NCBI GenBank assembly: GCA_022453515.1
Contig: JAJNNY010000036.1
Coordinates: forward strand, 248,001 to 312,000
Direction: 5' to 3'
Origin: Astrocystis sublimbata
Taxonomy: Eukaryota; Ascomycota; Sordariomycetes; Xylariales; Xylariaceae
Length of the DNA: 64,000 nt
Part shown: one piece after another, positions 46,576 to 56,722 of the stretch
Position numbering within the stretch: the stretch's first letter is position 1
Layout of the letters: each line of letters starts with the position of its first letter
The notes under the pieces: generated by a model
What the model saw: the letters and a program-made list of their open reading frames with translations, nothing else
What the model was told of the DNA's origin: nothing
Database searches by the model: none
Translations under genes and position numbers: made by a program

Positions 46576-47910
46576 ATGCCGCTCCCCTTCTTCTACGAGA
46601 CCATCGTGCGCGGCGCGCCCGCATGGGTGCCCGACTATGCGCGGGAGCCATTCAACATAGTCAAGCTCGTGTCCGCCGCCGTCTTTGTCTGGCTGATCAA
46701 GATCTGGTGCAGCGGCGCCACCAACCGCGCCGAGAAGCCTATGCACGGCCGCGTCGTCATGATGACGGGCGGCACCTCGGGCATAGGCGCCGCCACCACC
46801 CGCGAGCTCGCCCGCCGCGGCGCCCAGGTCGTCCTGCTCACCCGCCAGCCTCCCTCCGACCCCTTCCTCGCCGACCAGATCGCCGAGATGCGCCAGCAGA
46901 CCAACAACCAGATGATCTACGCCGAGCAGGTCGACCTGACCTCGCTGCACAGCATCCGCAAGTTCGCCACCAAGTGGATCGACAACGCGCCCCCGCGCCG
47001 CCTCGACATGCTCATCCTCTGCGCCAACACCCTCACGCCCCCCGGCGGAGCCAGGGCCGAGACCGACGCCGGCATCGAGGAGATGTGGATGGTCAACTAC
47101 CTCGCCAACTTCCACCTGCTCGGCATCCTATCCCCGGCCCTGCGCGCGCAGCCCTTCGACCGCGACGTGCGCATCGTCATACCGACGTGCTCCTCCTACA
47201 TCGCCTCCCCGGACCTCGGCGACGCCTTGTCCAAGAAGAAATGGACGCCCAAGAAGGCGTACGCCCGCAGCAAGCTCGCCATGATGGTCTTCGGCCAAGC
47301 CTTCCAGAAACATCTAGACGCGTACAAGCGGCCGGACGAGCTGCCCATGAACGCGCGCGTCATCTTCGCCGATCCGGGGTTCGCCCGCACGCCGGGCATG
47401 CGCCGCTGGCTGACGCGCGGGTCCGTCTGGGGCCTGCTGCTCTACGTCCTCAGCTACCCCTTTCCCTGGCTATTCCTCAAGAGCGCCGAGATGGGCGCGC
47501 AGACGATCTTGCACGCCGCCATGGACTCCGAACTAGGTCGCGGGCAGGGCGGTAAGCTTGTCAAGGAGTGCATGGAGGTCGACTTTGCGCGCATAGACGT
47601 CAAGGACGAGGCCGTGGCTAAGAAACTGTGGGAGGCGAGCGATAAGCTAGTCGAGAAGACGGAGAAGGAACAGGCTGCGGTCAGGGCCGTGGAGAAGAAG
47701 GATCAGGAGGCGAGGGAGAAGGAGAAGAAGGAGGCCGAGCAGACGGAGGAGATCGACGCCCTGGTGGACTCGATTAAGAAGGGTAAGGGGAAGGCGAAGG
47801 GAAAGGAGAAAGAGCAGGAGGCTGAGAAGGATAAGGATAAGGATAAGAAGCCGTCGAGGCGGCAGCGCAAGAAGGCGAATGCGGATAAGTCAGAGCCTGC
47901 GAGTACGTGA
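46576..47910 (+). CDS. Membrane-anchored short-chain dehydrogenase/reductase
   Basis: A single G/C-rich exon codes for 444 aa. A hydrophobic segment at about 28-45 (VKLVSAAVFVWLIKIW) anchors the N-terminus. The Rossmann motif TGGTSGIG is at 64-71, an SDR cofactor loop, and the catalytic pair is Y229 and K233 in YARSK, with Ser206/207 as the third residue. The usual NNAG is replaced by LCAN. A second hydrophobic segment lies near residues 290-305. The last 75 residues are an extreme Lys/Glu tail (KGKGKAKGKEKEQE), not part of the enzyme fold. It resembles the retinol-dehydrogenase-like SDRs on ER or lipid droplets such as yeast ENV9 (inference). The substrate is unknown. Confidence 0.85.
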   Translation: MPLPFFYETIVRGAPAWVPDYAREPFNIVKLVSAAVFVWLIKIWCSGATNRAEKPMHGRVVMMTGGTSGIGAATTRELARRGAQVVLLTRQPPSDPFLADQIAEMRQQTNNQMIYAEQVDLTSLHSIRKFATKWIDNAPPRRLDMLILCANTLTPPGGARAETDAGIEEMWMVNYLANFHLLGILSPALRAQPFDRDVRIVIPTCSSYIASPDLGDALSKKKWTPKKAYARSKLAMMVFGQAFQKHLDAYKRPDELPMNARVIFADPGFARTPGMRRWLTRGSVWGLLLYVLSYPFPWLFLKSAEMGAQTILHAAMDSELGRGQGGKLVKECMEVDFARIDVKDEAVAKKLWEASDKLVEKTEKEQAAVRAVEKKDQEAREKEKKEAEQTEEIDALVDSIKKGKGKAKGKEKEQEAEKDKDKDKKPSRRQRKKANADKSEPAST

Positions 47911-48342
47911 TTTTGATATATATTTTAGACAATGGGATTCGAGGCTAATAAAAACTATTCATATTCATAATGCGAATTGTCCAGGCTTGATGGTGCTACT
48001 GTGATACTACCTGCATCACCCCCATCTTAGTACCATAGAAGCCTTGCCAACATGGAAAATGGATGTCCACTACATGACTACCCTAAGTATAAAGGCTAAA
48101 GCCCCTAGGCGTTCAAATAGCTCGCAGGAAATTTCATAATAAATAAGCCTGGTTTCTAAGGCTACAGAGCACACATGGGGAGGGATGTCCACCAAAGCCC
48201 CCGGAGAGCTGAATTGCATGTCTATGATAATCCAGTCGAGTTTCCAAAAGGTGTTGGAGGTGCTTTTGTTAAGGGATCAAAGGGGCGAATACCAAGAGAT
48301 TGAGCATCTATCAGCTTACCTTATACTATTGTCTCTGGATAT

Positions 48343-48480
48343 GAAAACCTTGGCATATGCGGGTGCAGCCTCAGGAGCTGCTAAAAAAGCAGTGAAAGTG
48401 TCCTTGACGTTTTTGCGATGCATAGAGAAAACCTTGGCATATGCGGGTGCAGCCTCCAGAGGTGCTAAAAAAGCAGTGAA
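48343..48480. repeat. 84-bp-period tandem duplication
   Basis: Two 54-base copies, 48343-48396 and 48427-48480, match at 51 of 54 positions, and weaker similarity continues after each copy (TTTTTGCG..CATA). In one plus frame they read KTLAYAGAAS..AKKAV twice, and in the minus frame AF..EAAPAYAKVF. There is no other sign of a gene. Confidence 0.85.
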
Positions 48481-48967
48481 TATGCAGTTGACTACCAATG
48501 TTTTTGCGCATAACGTACTTAGTATCACTAAAGGCTAGCGTGGGTATGTCGGTACCAGGAAGCCGGAACAAGTCAGCCAATCAATCCAGCGTCATTTGGT
48601 AGGTTATTCTACTTGGATCTGTAGAAGAAGAATGGAAAGTTGTGTGGGTTGTGGGTGGTGCGTATTAGTTCATCTGGAGTGTTAATGGCCGAGTCATATA
48701 ATTTACCTTCTTCTTGGTGCAGCGAGCTTGCCTGCGAATAGCTTGCTGTTGATCATGCCGTGGTTGCGGACAAGCCAGCCTGAGTGTTGGTCTCTTGCGC
48801 AACTTCAAGACAGTTAGTTTAGTTGTCAATTTGGAGGTGAGCGACTCAGCGTCAGAACCTTGAATGATTGCATTTCTCGATGCCGTGACATCGAGACAGA
48901 CTTGTCAATATTGTGTATTCCGCGCTTGCCTCAAGAAATCAGGTTGAAACAGATCTCGAATATTAAT

Positions 48968-49016
48968 CGGGTGACTACTAACAGTCACCCGCAAGTGTGC
49001 GGCGCTTCTGGCCGCA
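48968..49016. repeat. Two adjacent perfect inverted repeats
   Basis: The first hairpin has 9-bp arms CGGGTGACT/AGTCACCCG (48968-48976, 48983-48991) and a six-base loop. The second has 6-bp arms TGCGGC/GCCGCA (48998-49003, 49011-49016) and a seven-base loop. They lie seven bases apart in non-coding DNA. Confidence 0.7.
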
Positions 49017-49526
49017 TATTTCCCGGCCCCAACAACCACAACCTTCAGACGAGGCGCAGTTGACAGTTGTGTGGACACGCAGACAATGTGCATAATAATT
49101 ATAAACTGTTCAAACAGGAAATTTCGATTGAATTACAATAGTATACTAGCTTTGAATGGCGGTACGTAAGCTTGAGGTATCAAAGAGTGTCACCAGCAAA
49201 GCAGACCCTATCACCTCAATTTTAGCATGTGTTGACTTCCGCCTTCTTTTCAACCAACCAGCCGCCGTGCCAATGTTGAAAGAAAACTGCACTTGCGGGC
49301 CTGCTGTACACCAGCTTGTGGCCTACCACAAAGACCAACAAGGCAGCATGAAACGGTCATCTGCTCATGATTATGCAGTTGGCCGTTGCAACAAGGCAGA
49401 TTCGGGTCGATGAAGTTTCAATGCCATGTTTTCACGTGCAAGTAGCGGGCGGACCGCGGTCGTATTCAAAAACGAGTACCCCTTGGTGTAACTATGTGCT
49501 GCCTGGCCGGTGTAACGAGCCGCGTG

Positions 49527-49532
49527 TATAAA
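49527..49532 (+). promoter_or_regulatory. TATA box of a possible small gene
   Basis: TATAAA in GTGTATAAAGTCG, followed by about 200 bases of C/T-rich leader and a probable intron (49743-49796, GTATGT..CAG with a GCTAA branch site) before the ATG at 49804. Confidence 0.4.
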
Positions 49533-49803
49533 GTCGTAGAGCGTTTGTCGGGTTTCCCTTTTGACTTGGACATCGTCACCATCCTCTTCGCCTGCATATT
49601 GAGTTGTTCATATTAAGCAAACTCTTTTGGAAGTACCTGCCCTTGCTGACAGTCACTACTGACATTTATCTGACTATCATCTCCATCTATCTACTCAACG
49701 AAGCCTCGATCGCTAGCCTCAGATCTAGATTTCATTTGCAAGGTATGTTATTTATTGCCCTTTGTTGATGTTTTGTTAACTCTAAGCTAAAGTCAGCCGC
49801 AGA

Positions 49804-50019
49804 ATGTATGGCTATCCTACAGTCACGATAACGTATACCGGATATCCATCGTCCTGGAGCAGATCCAAAATAACATTTTCCGAGCGCGGGAGACCTAGAC
49901 AGTCTCAAACGAGAATATCTGTTCGATTTTATGATCGTCCTATGGCAGCCAGACAACGATACGGTCACAGGGCCCCAGTTACTGGGATGAGAGTTACCTT
50001 TGACTATATGAATTACTAA
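49804..50019 (+). CDS. Hypothetical small basic protein, 71 aa
   Basis: The ATG at 49804 opens a 71-aa frame rich in Arg, Tyr and Thr (MYGYPTVTITYTGYP at the start, MRVTFDYMNY at the end) that alternates polar and hydrophobic residues, suggesting beta strands. It has no signal peptide and no family that I recognise. What supports it is upstream: a TATA box at 49527 and a well-formed 54-base leader intron (49743-49796) that ends eight bases before the ATG. Codon use is not biased. It may be a real orphan gene or a chance frame on a non-coding transcript. It lies in the gene-poor island left of the secreted protein. Confidence 0.3.
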   Translation: MYGYPTVTITYTGYPSSWSRSKITFSERGRPRQSQTRISVRFYDRPMAARQRYGHRAPVTGMRVTFDYMNY

Positions 50020-50856
50020 GGCTGCGATGATTACACGTCGGTGATGATAAGAAGTTGATATATAAAGATGAGCGTGGATGCGGGCGTTTGCTATAATGGC
50101 TATAAATTGGTATTATAAGATTTGATAGAGTAATGGCTTATGAATTTACTGGTTTACTTGTTTTCATTGTTGCTCTTGTTGGGGTTCCCAAAGGGATACA
50201 ATTATACAACCAGGGCAAATGACTCCTTAAACAAACACCTGTTACCTGCTTGATATAATGGAGGTAGATGTGCTTTTCAGTTCCAAATGATATTATAAAT
50301 CGAGCATTTTAGCATCACCCTATGGATAAAGTCTGTCAGGTGAATGATATTTCAATTCGTACTTAAATATTGAACTAGCATAGAAGATTGAAGAGGTAGT
50401 TTGCCCCATTCCAAACTCCAATGAGGCTGGGCGGGCTTCAAGCATGTGAGAGATGAAGTCGAGCGGGATAATACATTTAACAAAAATACCTTGCCTGAAA
50501 GGGTAACCTGCTGGGATGCCATGTTGAGAGAACTTAAACATTATTCTTCATTGTTGGGTATATATGTAGTTTACTACTAGATGAAGTTTTCTAAGTTGCT
50601 GGTAATACAGCCAAATCGCCCCAATACCTGACACGAAGCCGACAACCGGGGATATTATGCACACACAGCTGGTAAGATACAACGATACCAGCTGTGATCG
50701 CCGATAACATTATATGTAGACCCTTGAGGGATCAAAGATTAGCTGACCCTTCCGAACCTCTGGCGTTTTCAGCCAAATGTTTTGAATGATCAGCAAACCC
50801 TATGATGGCTTACTTGACATCACGAGGGATACCATCCATCAGTACCCGCGAGTCCC
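50020..50856. other. A/T-rich spacer with an 11-bp hairpin
   Basis: No gene is visible. The 3' side of the secreted-protein gene lies at the right end, and a perfect inverted repeat is at 50664-50696. Confidence 0.5.
50664..50696. repeat. Perfect 11-bp inverted repeat
   Basis: Arms CACAGCTGGTA (50664-50674) and TACCAGCTGTG (50686-50696) are separated by an 11-base loop. It is about 160 bases beyond the stop codon of the secreted-protein gene and could fold in its 3' UTR if the transcript reaches so far. Confidence 0.75.
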
Positions 50857-51589
50857 TTACAACACAGTGTCAAGGAGACCACCGACGAGGCCGTTGACAG
50901 GGGCGATGACGAGGTTGTTGGCGATGCCCTGAACCTTGGCAAGGGCACCGTTGACCTCAGTGTAGACAGCAGCGGTGCCAGGGACTGCAGTGGTGGTGAA
51001 AGCGACGAGAGGCTTGACGACAGGGCCAGTAGCAGACAGGACCCATTGGAGCTCAGGCTGGACTTGCTTGAGGACATCTGTTTCATCATTAGTCCTCACA
51101 CCTCCTACCACTTGTGAAATCCGAAGGCGGGGCGTAACTCACCCTGAGGAAGACCCTTGACAATGGCCTTGGCGGCAGTCTGCACACCCTCAAAGACGGC
51201 CTGGCAGTCGGAGACGAGCTGGGGAACGGATTCGAGCTGTCCCTGGTTGAGAGGGAGGACGGCGTTGTTGGAGAGGACCAGGATAGGGGCGATGATGCCG
51301 TTGACGCTCGTGCCGATGGTCAGGAGCGACTCCTCGATCTCAGCGACGACAGGGCCAGCAGGGGTCTTCGCGGTGAGCTCGGCTATGGATTAAGTCAGTC
51401 TCGGGCTGCCATGTGAAGGGAATGGTGTTAAGACATACTGATGGTGTGGACCTGGGCGTCAACGATGGTCTTGGCGTTGGCGACAGCAGAAAGAGCCTTG
51501 TCAACGACAGCGGGGACATCGCTGACGACAGGGGCGGCAATGGCAGAGCCGAAGGAGAAGGCGGCGAGGGCGAACTTGGCGAACTGCAT
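50857..51589 (-). CDS. Small secreted protein, highly codon-biased
   Basis: The exons, in minus order, are 51589-51439, 51382-51143 and 51077-50857 (203 aa), with introns of 56 and 65 bases. Residues 1-19 (MQFAKFALAAFSFGSAIAA) are a clear signal peptide. The mature protein is Ala/Val/Leu-rich, probably all-helical, with a single cysteine (SDCQ) and no membrane segment or GPI signal. Codons are almost all C-ending or AAG, far more biased than in the neighbours, which in fungi marks very high expression. The overall look recalls small cell-wall or hydrophobic-surface-binding proteins (HsbA-like), but I cannot confirm the family. The gene stands alone in a gene-poor, A/T-rich island, with a TATA box at 51767-51774. 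Confidence 0.8.
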
Positions 51590-51766
51590 TTTGAATGATG
51601 TAGATGGAGATCGGTAGGCGATATAGGGTATGTGGATATTAAGTTTTTAGTAGATGTTTAAAAGAGTGACTGGAACTGTTGTATGAAGGAGTGACTACGA
51701 GTTCGACGAGAGGATGCGTGATGAAGCAAGAAAAGATGCAAGCTATCGAGGGGACTGCTGGCCATG

Positions 51767-51774
51767 ATATATAT
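51767..51774 (-). promoter_or_regulatory. TATA box of the secreted-protein gene
   Basis: ATATATAT in CCCATATATATCATGG (minus strand) lies about 180 bases upstream of the start codon, and a pyrimidine-rich stretch follows it. Confidence 0.45.
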
Positions 51775-54606
51775 GGGCTTTGGCCCCTAGGTTAGTCGCT
51801 TTGACTGCTTTAGTGTAGATGCCGATCTCTGGGGATGCTGCCGTCCGTCCACATTGGCCCCCCCTGCGAAAGTCATATTCTGCCTCTCCCCTGACCATCA
51901 CATATCTATCACAGCCAGGTATAACGGTGTGGAAGAACTGCAGCGCCACTAGCATACACCGTTGGACGATCACGATGCCACGACGAACAATGCAGTCACT
52001 TTGAAAGTACAACGCCAGGGTTGTATCCCAACCCCACGGTTCATCAGCCGGGTCAAAGGGGTCGGGATAGGCACAAAGCAGGATACTATGAGGTAATACC
52101 ACGTGTTGGCAGCCAGTACCGCCAACGTTGTCGATAATTTCCAGTACCATGAAGCGGATCTGAACAGGAACAAGTGAAGATCTGCGTTCGTCCCAAGTCG
52201 TTCGAGGAGCGGATATCACCAGCCATTGGTATTTAGTGTTTTGATCTGCGCATTTCTTAGCCGCGGTGAGCTAAGTCGAACCTCCATCCTCCCAATAGCT
52301 TAATGACCAGACGCAGCAAACGTTGGGACTTCCAAGACGCGGAAGGTGAGTATGTACCAAAGATTCATCTGGTGTAGCTTGGAAAGAGAGCGCGGCATTA
52401 TCTTGGAGGTGGTTCAAGGTTATTGTATTGTGATCGTCTTAGGGTCGCCGCATATGGCAAGTGCGAGAAAAGGTGTTAGGGTGAATGGCTCGAATGGCAC
52501 CCCAGTCATCACCCAACGCTGCAGCGCACCAGCAGGAATTGGGGGCGGAAGTGCATCGAGGGGGCCATTGTCCTGTGCTGGCCCCTGGCGAGCTGGGGGT
52601 CAATTCAACTCTTCTCTTTGTGAAACCTCTTGGCATAGCACTTTGACGTTGTCAACTCATCAAACTGTGTCCATCTCCATCACGGCATCTGCCGTTTGAA
52701 TTGACGTCACTTGGAAGGGGTCCTATCATAGTGCCGAGATGAACTCCCAGTCCTCCGCAATCGATCACGATTGCTGCCAAGGGACCAAGGGTAGTGAGGG
52801 TAGTATAGATTATGGCGAGGCTGGTGCGAGTTCTCATTGTTCAACTTTTTTGGCTATTGTTCTTTGGTAACATTACCCGAAATTGATCTCCAATCAATTG
52901 ATACTGCTCCGCAGGGCAAGACATAACAAAAAACAAATAGCTCATTTCGAGGCGCTAGAATAGTGCGGCATTGTTGAGTCTTCTATACGGAGTATTCGAT
53001 GCAGTAATCAATACACAAGGGATTTCTCATGGCATTTCAGAACTACTTGTAGTCTGCTCCTATGGGAGAGGTCTTTGTCGTGCATTTGGAGGTGTGCTAG
53101 TCAGACATGGTATGCCAAGAGTGCCGTATTTGACAATGGACTCTTGGCAAACTAGTTAACCACCACGTGTATGACTATCAATGTCTCTTTCTGGTAATAC
53201 TTCTTTAGGGTGCTATTGTAACTGTTAAAGACCTACATATAGTCTATTTAGCTCGTAGAAACTATATTATTCGCATAATCCTTCAAAAAGCGGGACGGGT
53301 TTGCAGCAACAACGCACTCGCAATATAAGATTTCAGTAAGCCTCCGCTGTGTCAGCTCCCACCATATCAGCTTACGAGTAGCATTGCAGAGATTGCTGAA
53401 TAGGGGAAGCAAGTGTTGTCATGAATGCTACAGCGCTTAGTAGAGAAGGTTAAGCGTAAGGTGAGTTTAATTGGTCGTAGTCGGAGGACGCGTTGAAGGT
53501 AATTAATCATGAGGCGACAACTGGCCACTCACGACACGTCAGATATTCGCTCTCATATCCCGTGGCAAATTGCAAGGTGCGACTCTCCAGGATGCGGACA
53601 GAGCCTCATCACCTCTCTGGTACTGATCCTCCATGTTGCTGAGATGCATTGTTTAAATCGAACAAGCTATGTTGTCTTTGATATATCATAATAACATGCG
53701 TCATGATCTTGAGGGTTAATGCTTAATGCCCAAGAGCGTAATATTTATAAAGTAATTGATACCAGGTGATGTTGGACTGTAATATGAACATATTCATAAG
53801 AAGGTTTCTACTGCCCCTTTACAACAACCCTCCATTACCTGAAAAGAGGATCAATGTTAGGATAATTCTGAATATAATGGTTTAACTCTTATCAAGACGT
53901 CTGGCGCACGACGCTTGCCGTTTCCTTGCACCCAGTTATACGTACACAATAGGAGTCAGTAATAGATACACAGTTGAGACGAATTTAAATATAAAGGGCC
54001 AAAAGCTACTATTAATGCAACATCTGCCCGAGACCCTTACTTATAGCGATGAATTTGATAATTGTTCTTTAATTATATGATTATACATGGGAAGTTGTGC
54101 ATCTGATTCATAGCCTAAATGTAGTATTAAAATTCTGCATTTTTGGACGACACCGAAATCATTGTAGTTAAGCAAATATTTCTCTTGTTCTGCGAGAAAT
54201 TGGTTTTTTGTCTCATCCAGCATGAGAGGAGCGAGCCAGTAATTGCGCTAAGCTCAATATGTCGTGGGAAAACGTGGGGAAAGTGGAGACCCCCGATTGA
54301 ATTGCTTGTGAATGCCGGAATCGTACCTCGGACCAAAACCCCAAACACGTTATCAGCTTGCGATTTGCGAACTTCACATCACTCACTCACTGTTTCAGCA
54401 ATCAACTAAGCCGTCTCAATACGAAATCGGCATAGCCGAATTACATACGTGCACGAACAACCGTCAAACATAATCAACGATTAGACTCCACGTCCGGCTG
54501 AAAACTTGGCTTATCTTCATTAATTACTACCAGCGACGTCATCTCACTTGACAAACCACCTGAACCAATACACTCAGCTCAACACAACGCCACATTCAAC
54601 TTGAAA

Positions 54607-54846
54607 ATGATACCACTCGCAGCAGTGTGGGAGCATCATCACCCTATCCAGCCACCATCACGATTCCACAACGTCTCTGCGCCACAGCAGCAAGCTCTAA
54701 GAGACGCATCAAGCCTGCATCCCGTGTTTTTCACAGGCCGTCTGCGGCGGTCGGCTGGTCCCGGAGTCCCAGGGCTCATGAACCCCGTCGCTCACGGCTA
54801 CGTGGATGACCGGCTTAGGAGGCGGGCTGGAGGCCCCATGCTTTGA
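54607..54846 (+). CDS. Possible small orphan protein, 79 aa
   Basis: An ATG in the context TTGAAAATGATA opens a 79-aa frame with Pro/His/Gln and Arg-rich segments, locally more G/C-rich than the DNA around it. The A/C-rich stretch before it looks like a leader. No domain, signal peptide or clear codon bias supports it, so it may be chance. Confidence 0.18.
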   Translation: MIPLAAVWEHHHPIQPPSRFHNVSAPQQQALRDASSLHPVFFTGRLRRSAGPGVPGLMNPVAHGYVDDRLRRRAGGPML

Positions 54847-55300
54847 AGAAAATGAGTTACGGGAGACCTATCGACTGATTCATGGCATCGTACTTTTGAT
54901 GGAGATATGTTTGATTATCGAAGGAATTCTCCTGGCGAAATGGGGTATAGCAAGCAGTGTTTTGAATTGGCGCGGTATTGGTAATATACATGATGCCCTC
55001 ATAGTCAGCTCAGCTAAGCTAGGCAAGGTTATCAGTCACGAAAGCAGATGAGGGAAAAGAAATTACAACGACAATAGCGACGGTCTTGCGGATTTTGTCT
55101 GTCCCCATTCTGCCCAGTAATGTAATGAGTAACTCCTGAAAAACCCCCGAAAAACTCCTGAATAGTCGACCCGACTGTGCTCCAAAACAAATAGGAAAAT
55201 AGCGGACTGCTGGAAGGCCGCTCTTAAGTCATACATCTGACGCTCCGCTTCAAAAATCAAGAATAGTAGCCGTTGCCACGTCCGTCACCGTAGCCCCCGC

Positions 55301-56102
55301 TCAATTAGTCGCATTCTTAACAGCAAGGACAATCGCCAAGATGATCAGGGCGAGCACGACGACCAACAGGGTCATCAGCTTGACGTTCTTCCACCACATC
55401 TGCCTCTTGAGCCCGCGGCTGCGGACGCGGAACTCGCGGGCGCTGCCGCCGAGGCGATCGGTCTTGTCGACGAGGAGGTCGATGCGCTCGCCGCGCTCGA
55501 GCAGGCCCTCGATATTGCGGGTCATGATGCCGCGGACATCGTCCATCTCGCGCTGGACGTTGGTGATAGCGTCGTCGCGGCCGCCAGCGGTGGTGCCGTA
55601 GTCGACCATAAGGCGCTTGAGGGTGGCGTTGAAGCTGCCGGCGCCGTAGTTGGGCAGGTCGGCGAAGTCGGTGGTGGCCTCGTCGAAGTCGCTGAGGAAG
55701 CGCTTGCGGATCTCGAAGAGGAAGCCGAAGGGCACGCGCCGGCCCAGCGACGAATCGCACACGACCATGTAGGTCAGGCCGCCGGTGGAGGCATTGTCGG
55801 CGTGCGCGGACTCGGGGGCTTCGGAGATATAGTGGATGTGGTTCGCGCCGTGTGTGTACGTCAGCTTCTGCGGCTGGTCGTGCGTGATCTTGGGCAGGAT
55901 CAGCGAGGCGAGGGACGAGGTCTGCGACGAGGCCGAGGTGGTGCACTCGGCGAGGATGGTCGTGTTGTGCGCTATGCACGAGCTGTGGACGGGTGGAGGT
56001 CAGTACAACGATATGACGAGGATGAGGATGATGATGATGAAGCTATACTATGTGTGATGCGACTTACTAGAGGAGAGGGGTCTGGGTTGATGAGGACGCC
56101 AT
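55301..56102 (-). CDS. Longin R-SNARE, VAMP7/NYV1-like
   Basis: The exons, in minus order, are 56102-56068 and 55982-55301 (238 aa), with an 85-base intron that splits the codon of Tyr12 in LLYSCIAHNTTILAEC, the first strand of a longin domain. The longin domain runs to about residue 135. The SNARE motif follows, with the zero-layer arginine at about 175 in LLERGERIDLLVDKTD. A membrane anchor of about 21 residues ends in KNATN. It is an R-SNARE acting in vesicle fusion with endosome or vacuole (family knowledge). YKT6 is excluded because it has a lipidated CAAX tail, and a SEC22 assignment is less likely from the sequence. It is divergent from SUV3. Confidence 0.9.
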
Positions 56103-56722
56103 ATTGTCTCAGTGGGCCGTGGGCTTCCCTGCTCGGGCTGCTAAGCGTCTGAGTTCCAGTATTCGGAGTGCAGAGTGTCGATGCTAGCGATGGATGGAGT
56201 AGTGCGAGATGATAGGATGAGCCGAAGATCGCAGGTTGTTGCGCGAGAAGTTGCTGGTGGTGTGTTATTGATAGGTTCTAGGTGCGCAGTGATTGATGAG
56301 CTGCAAGTAGGATGACGATGCAACGCATTGACTGACTGCAATCAGTTTAGTACCTATTGAGAATATTACTCAGATAGGCTTAGCCTAATGCCAGTCAAGC
56401 ATGCTCACTACCGTTGTAGAAGCAGGCGAGGCAGGTACCTAGATATATTGTGGTGCGGCTAGGTATCTACCTACAGAGGTACTAAGTAGCGATAAGGAGA
56501 TAAGGTGCTCGGGTGGGCATATGGGGGGGTTAAATATTTACTAGTCGAACTTTCTATCTCGCACTTACATCGTATGCGATGACGACGATCCTTCATACAT
56601 GTAGTTCATACCTACACAAGGACTCCCAACGTCGTCTGCATAGCCGAAGCCGCACCGTAGTCCACGACGCCTGGGTAGTAATAGTAAACATGGTCACATT
56701 ACTCTCCTAGCTACATCTGGTC
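56103..56722. promoter_or_regulatory. Divergent promoter of the VAMP7-like gene and SUV3
   Basis: These 620 bases lie between two diverging starts. They contain several TACCTA/TAGGTA motifs (near 56351, 56433, 56461, 56469). No gene is visible. Confidence 0.5.

Larger units (their letters stand above)
47911..49803. other. Gene-poor stretch with tandem repeat and hairpins
   Basis: This region, about 1.9 kb, has no supported gene. It contains an 84-base-period duplication (48343-48480), two neighbouring perfect hairpins (48968-49016) and, at the right, a TATA box and probable leader intron before a small frame. Confidence 0.5.
51590..55300. other. Gene-poor, A/T-rich spacer
   Basis: The left 200 bases hold the promoter of the secreted-protein gene. 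From about 52850 to 54500 the DNA is A/T-rich with no frame of note. A short ATG frame at 54607-54846 follows a leader-like A/C-rich stretch (ACACTCAGCTCAACACAACG). A direct repeat AACTCCTGAA lies near 55132 and 55164. I support no gene with confidence. Confidence 0.45.

Noticed and set aside
46623..47555. 310-codon Arg/Pro/His-rich frame inside the dehydrogenase gene
   Set aside because: It is a frame shadow of a G/C-rich gene; the real frame has SDR motifs.
48185..48538. 117-codon plus frame over the tandem duplication
   Set aside because: The frame is explained by the duplication of an open unit; there is no promoter, domain or bias. I list it as a repeat.
53000..54500. A/T-rich stretch considered as a RIP-mutated transposon relic
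   Set aside because: I found no terminal repeats, no transposase remnant and no strong TA-rich dinucleotide skew by eye; composition would have to be computed.
55317..55979. 220-codon Arg/His/Pro-rich minus frame within the SNARE gene
   Set aside because: It is a shadow frame; the overlapping frame has longin and SNARE motifs and a membrane anchor.
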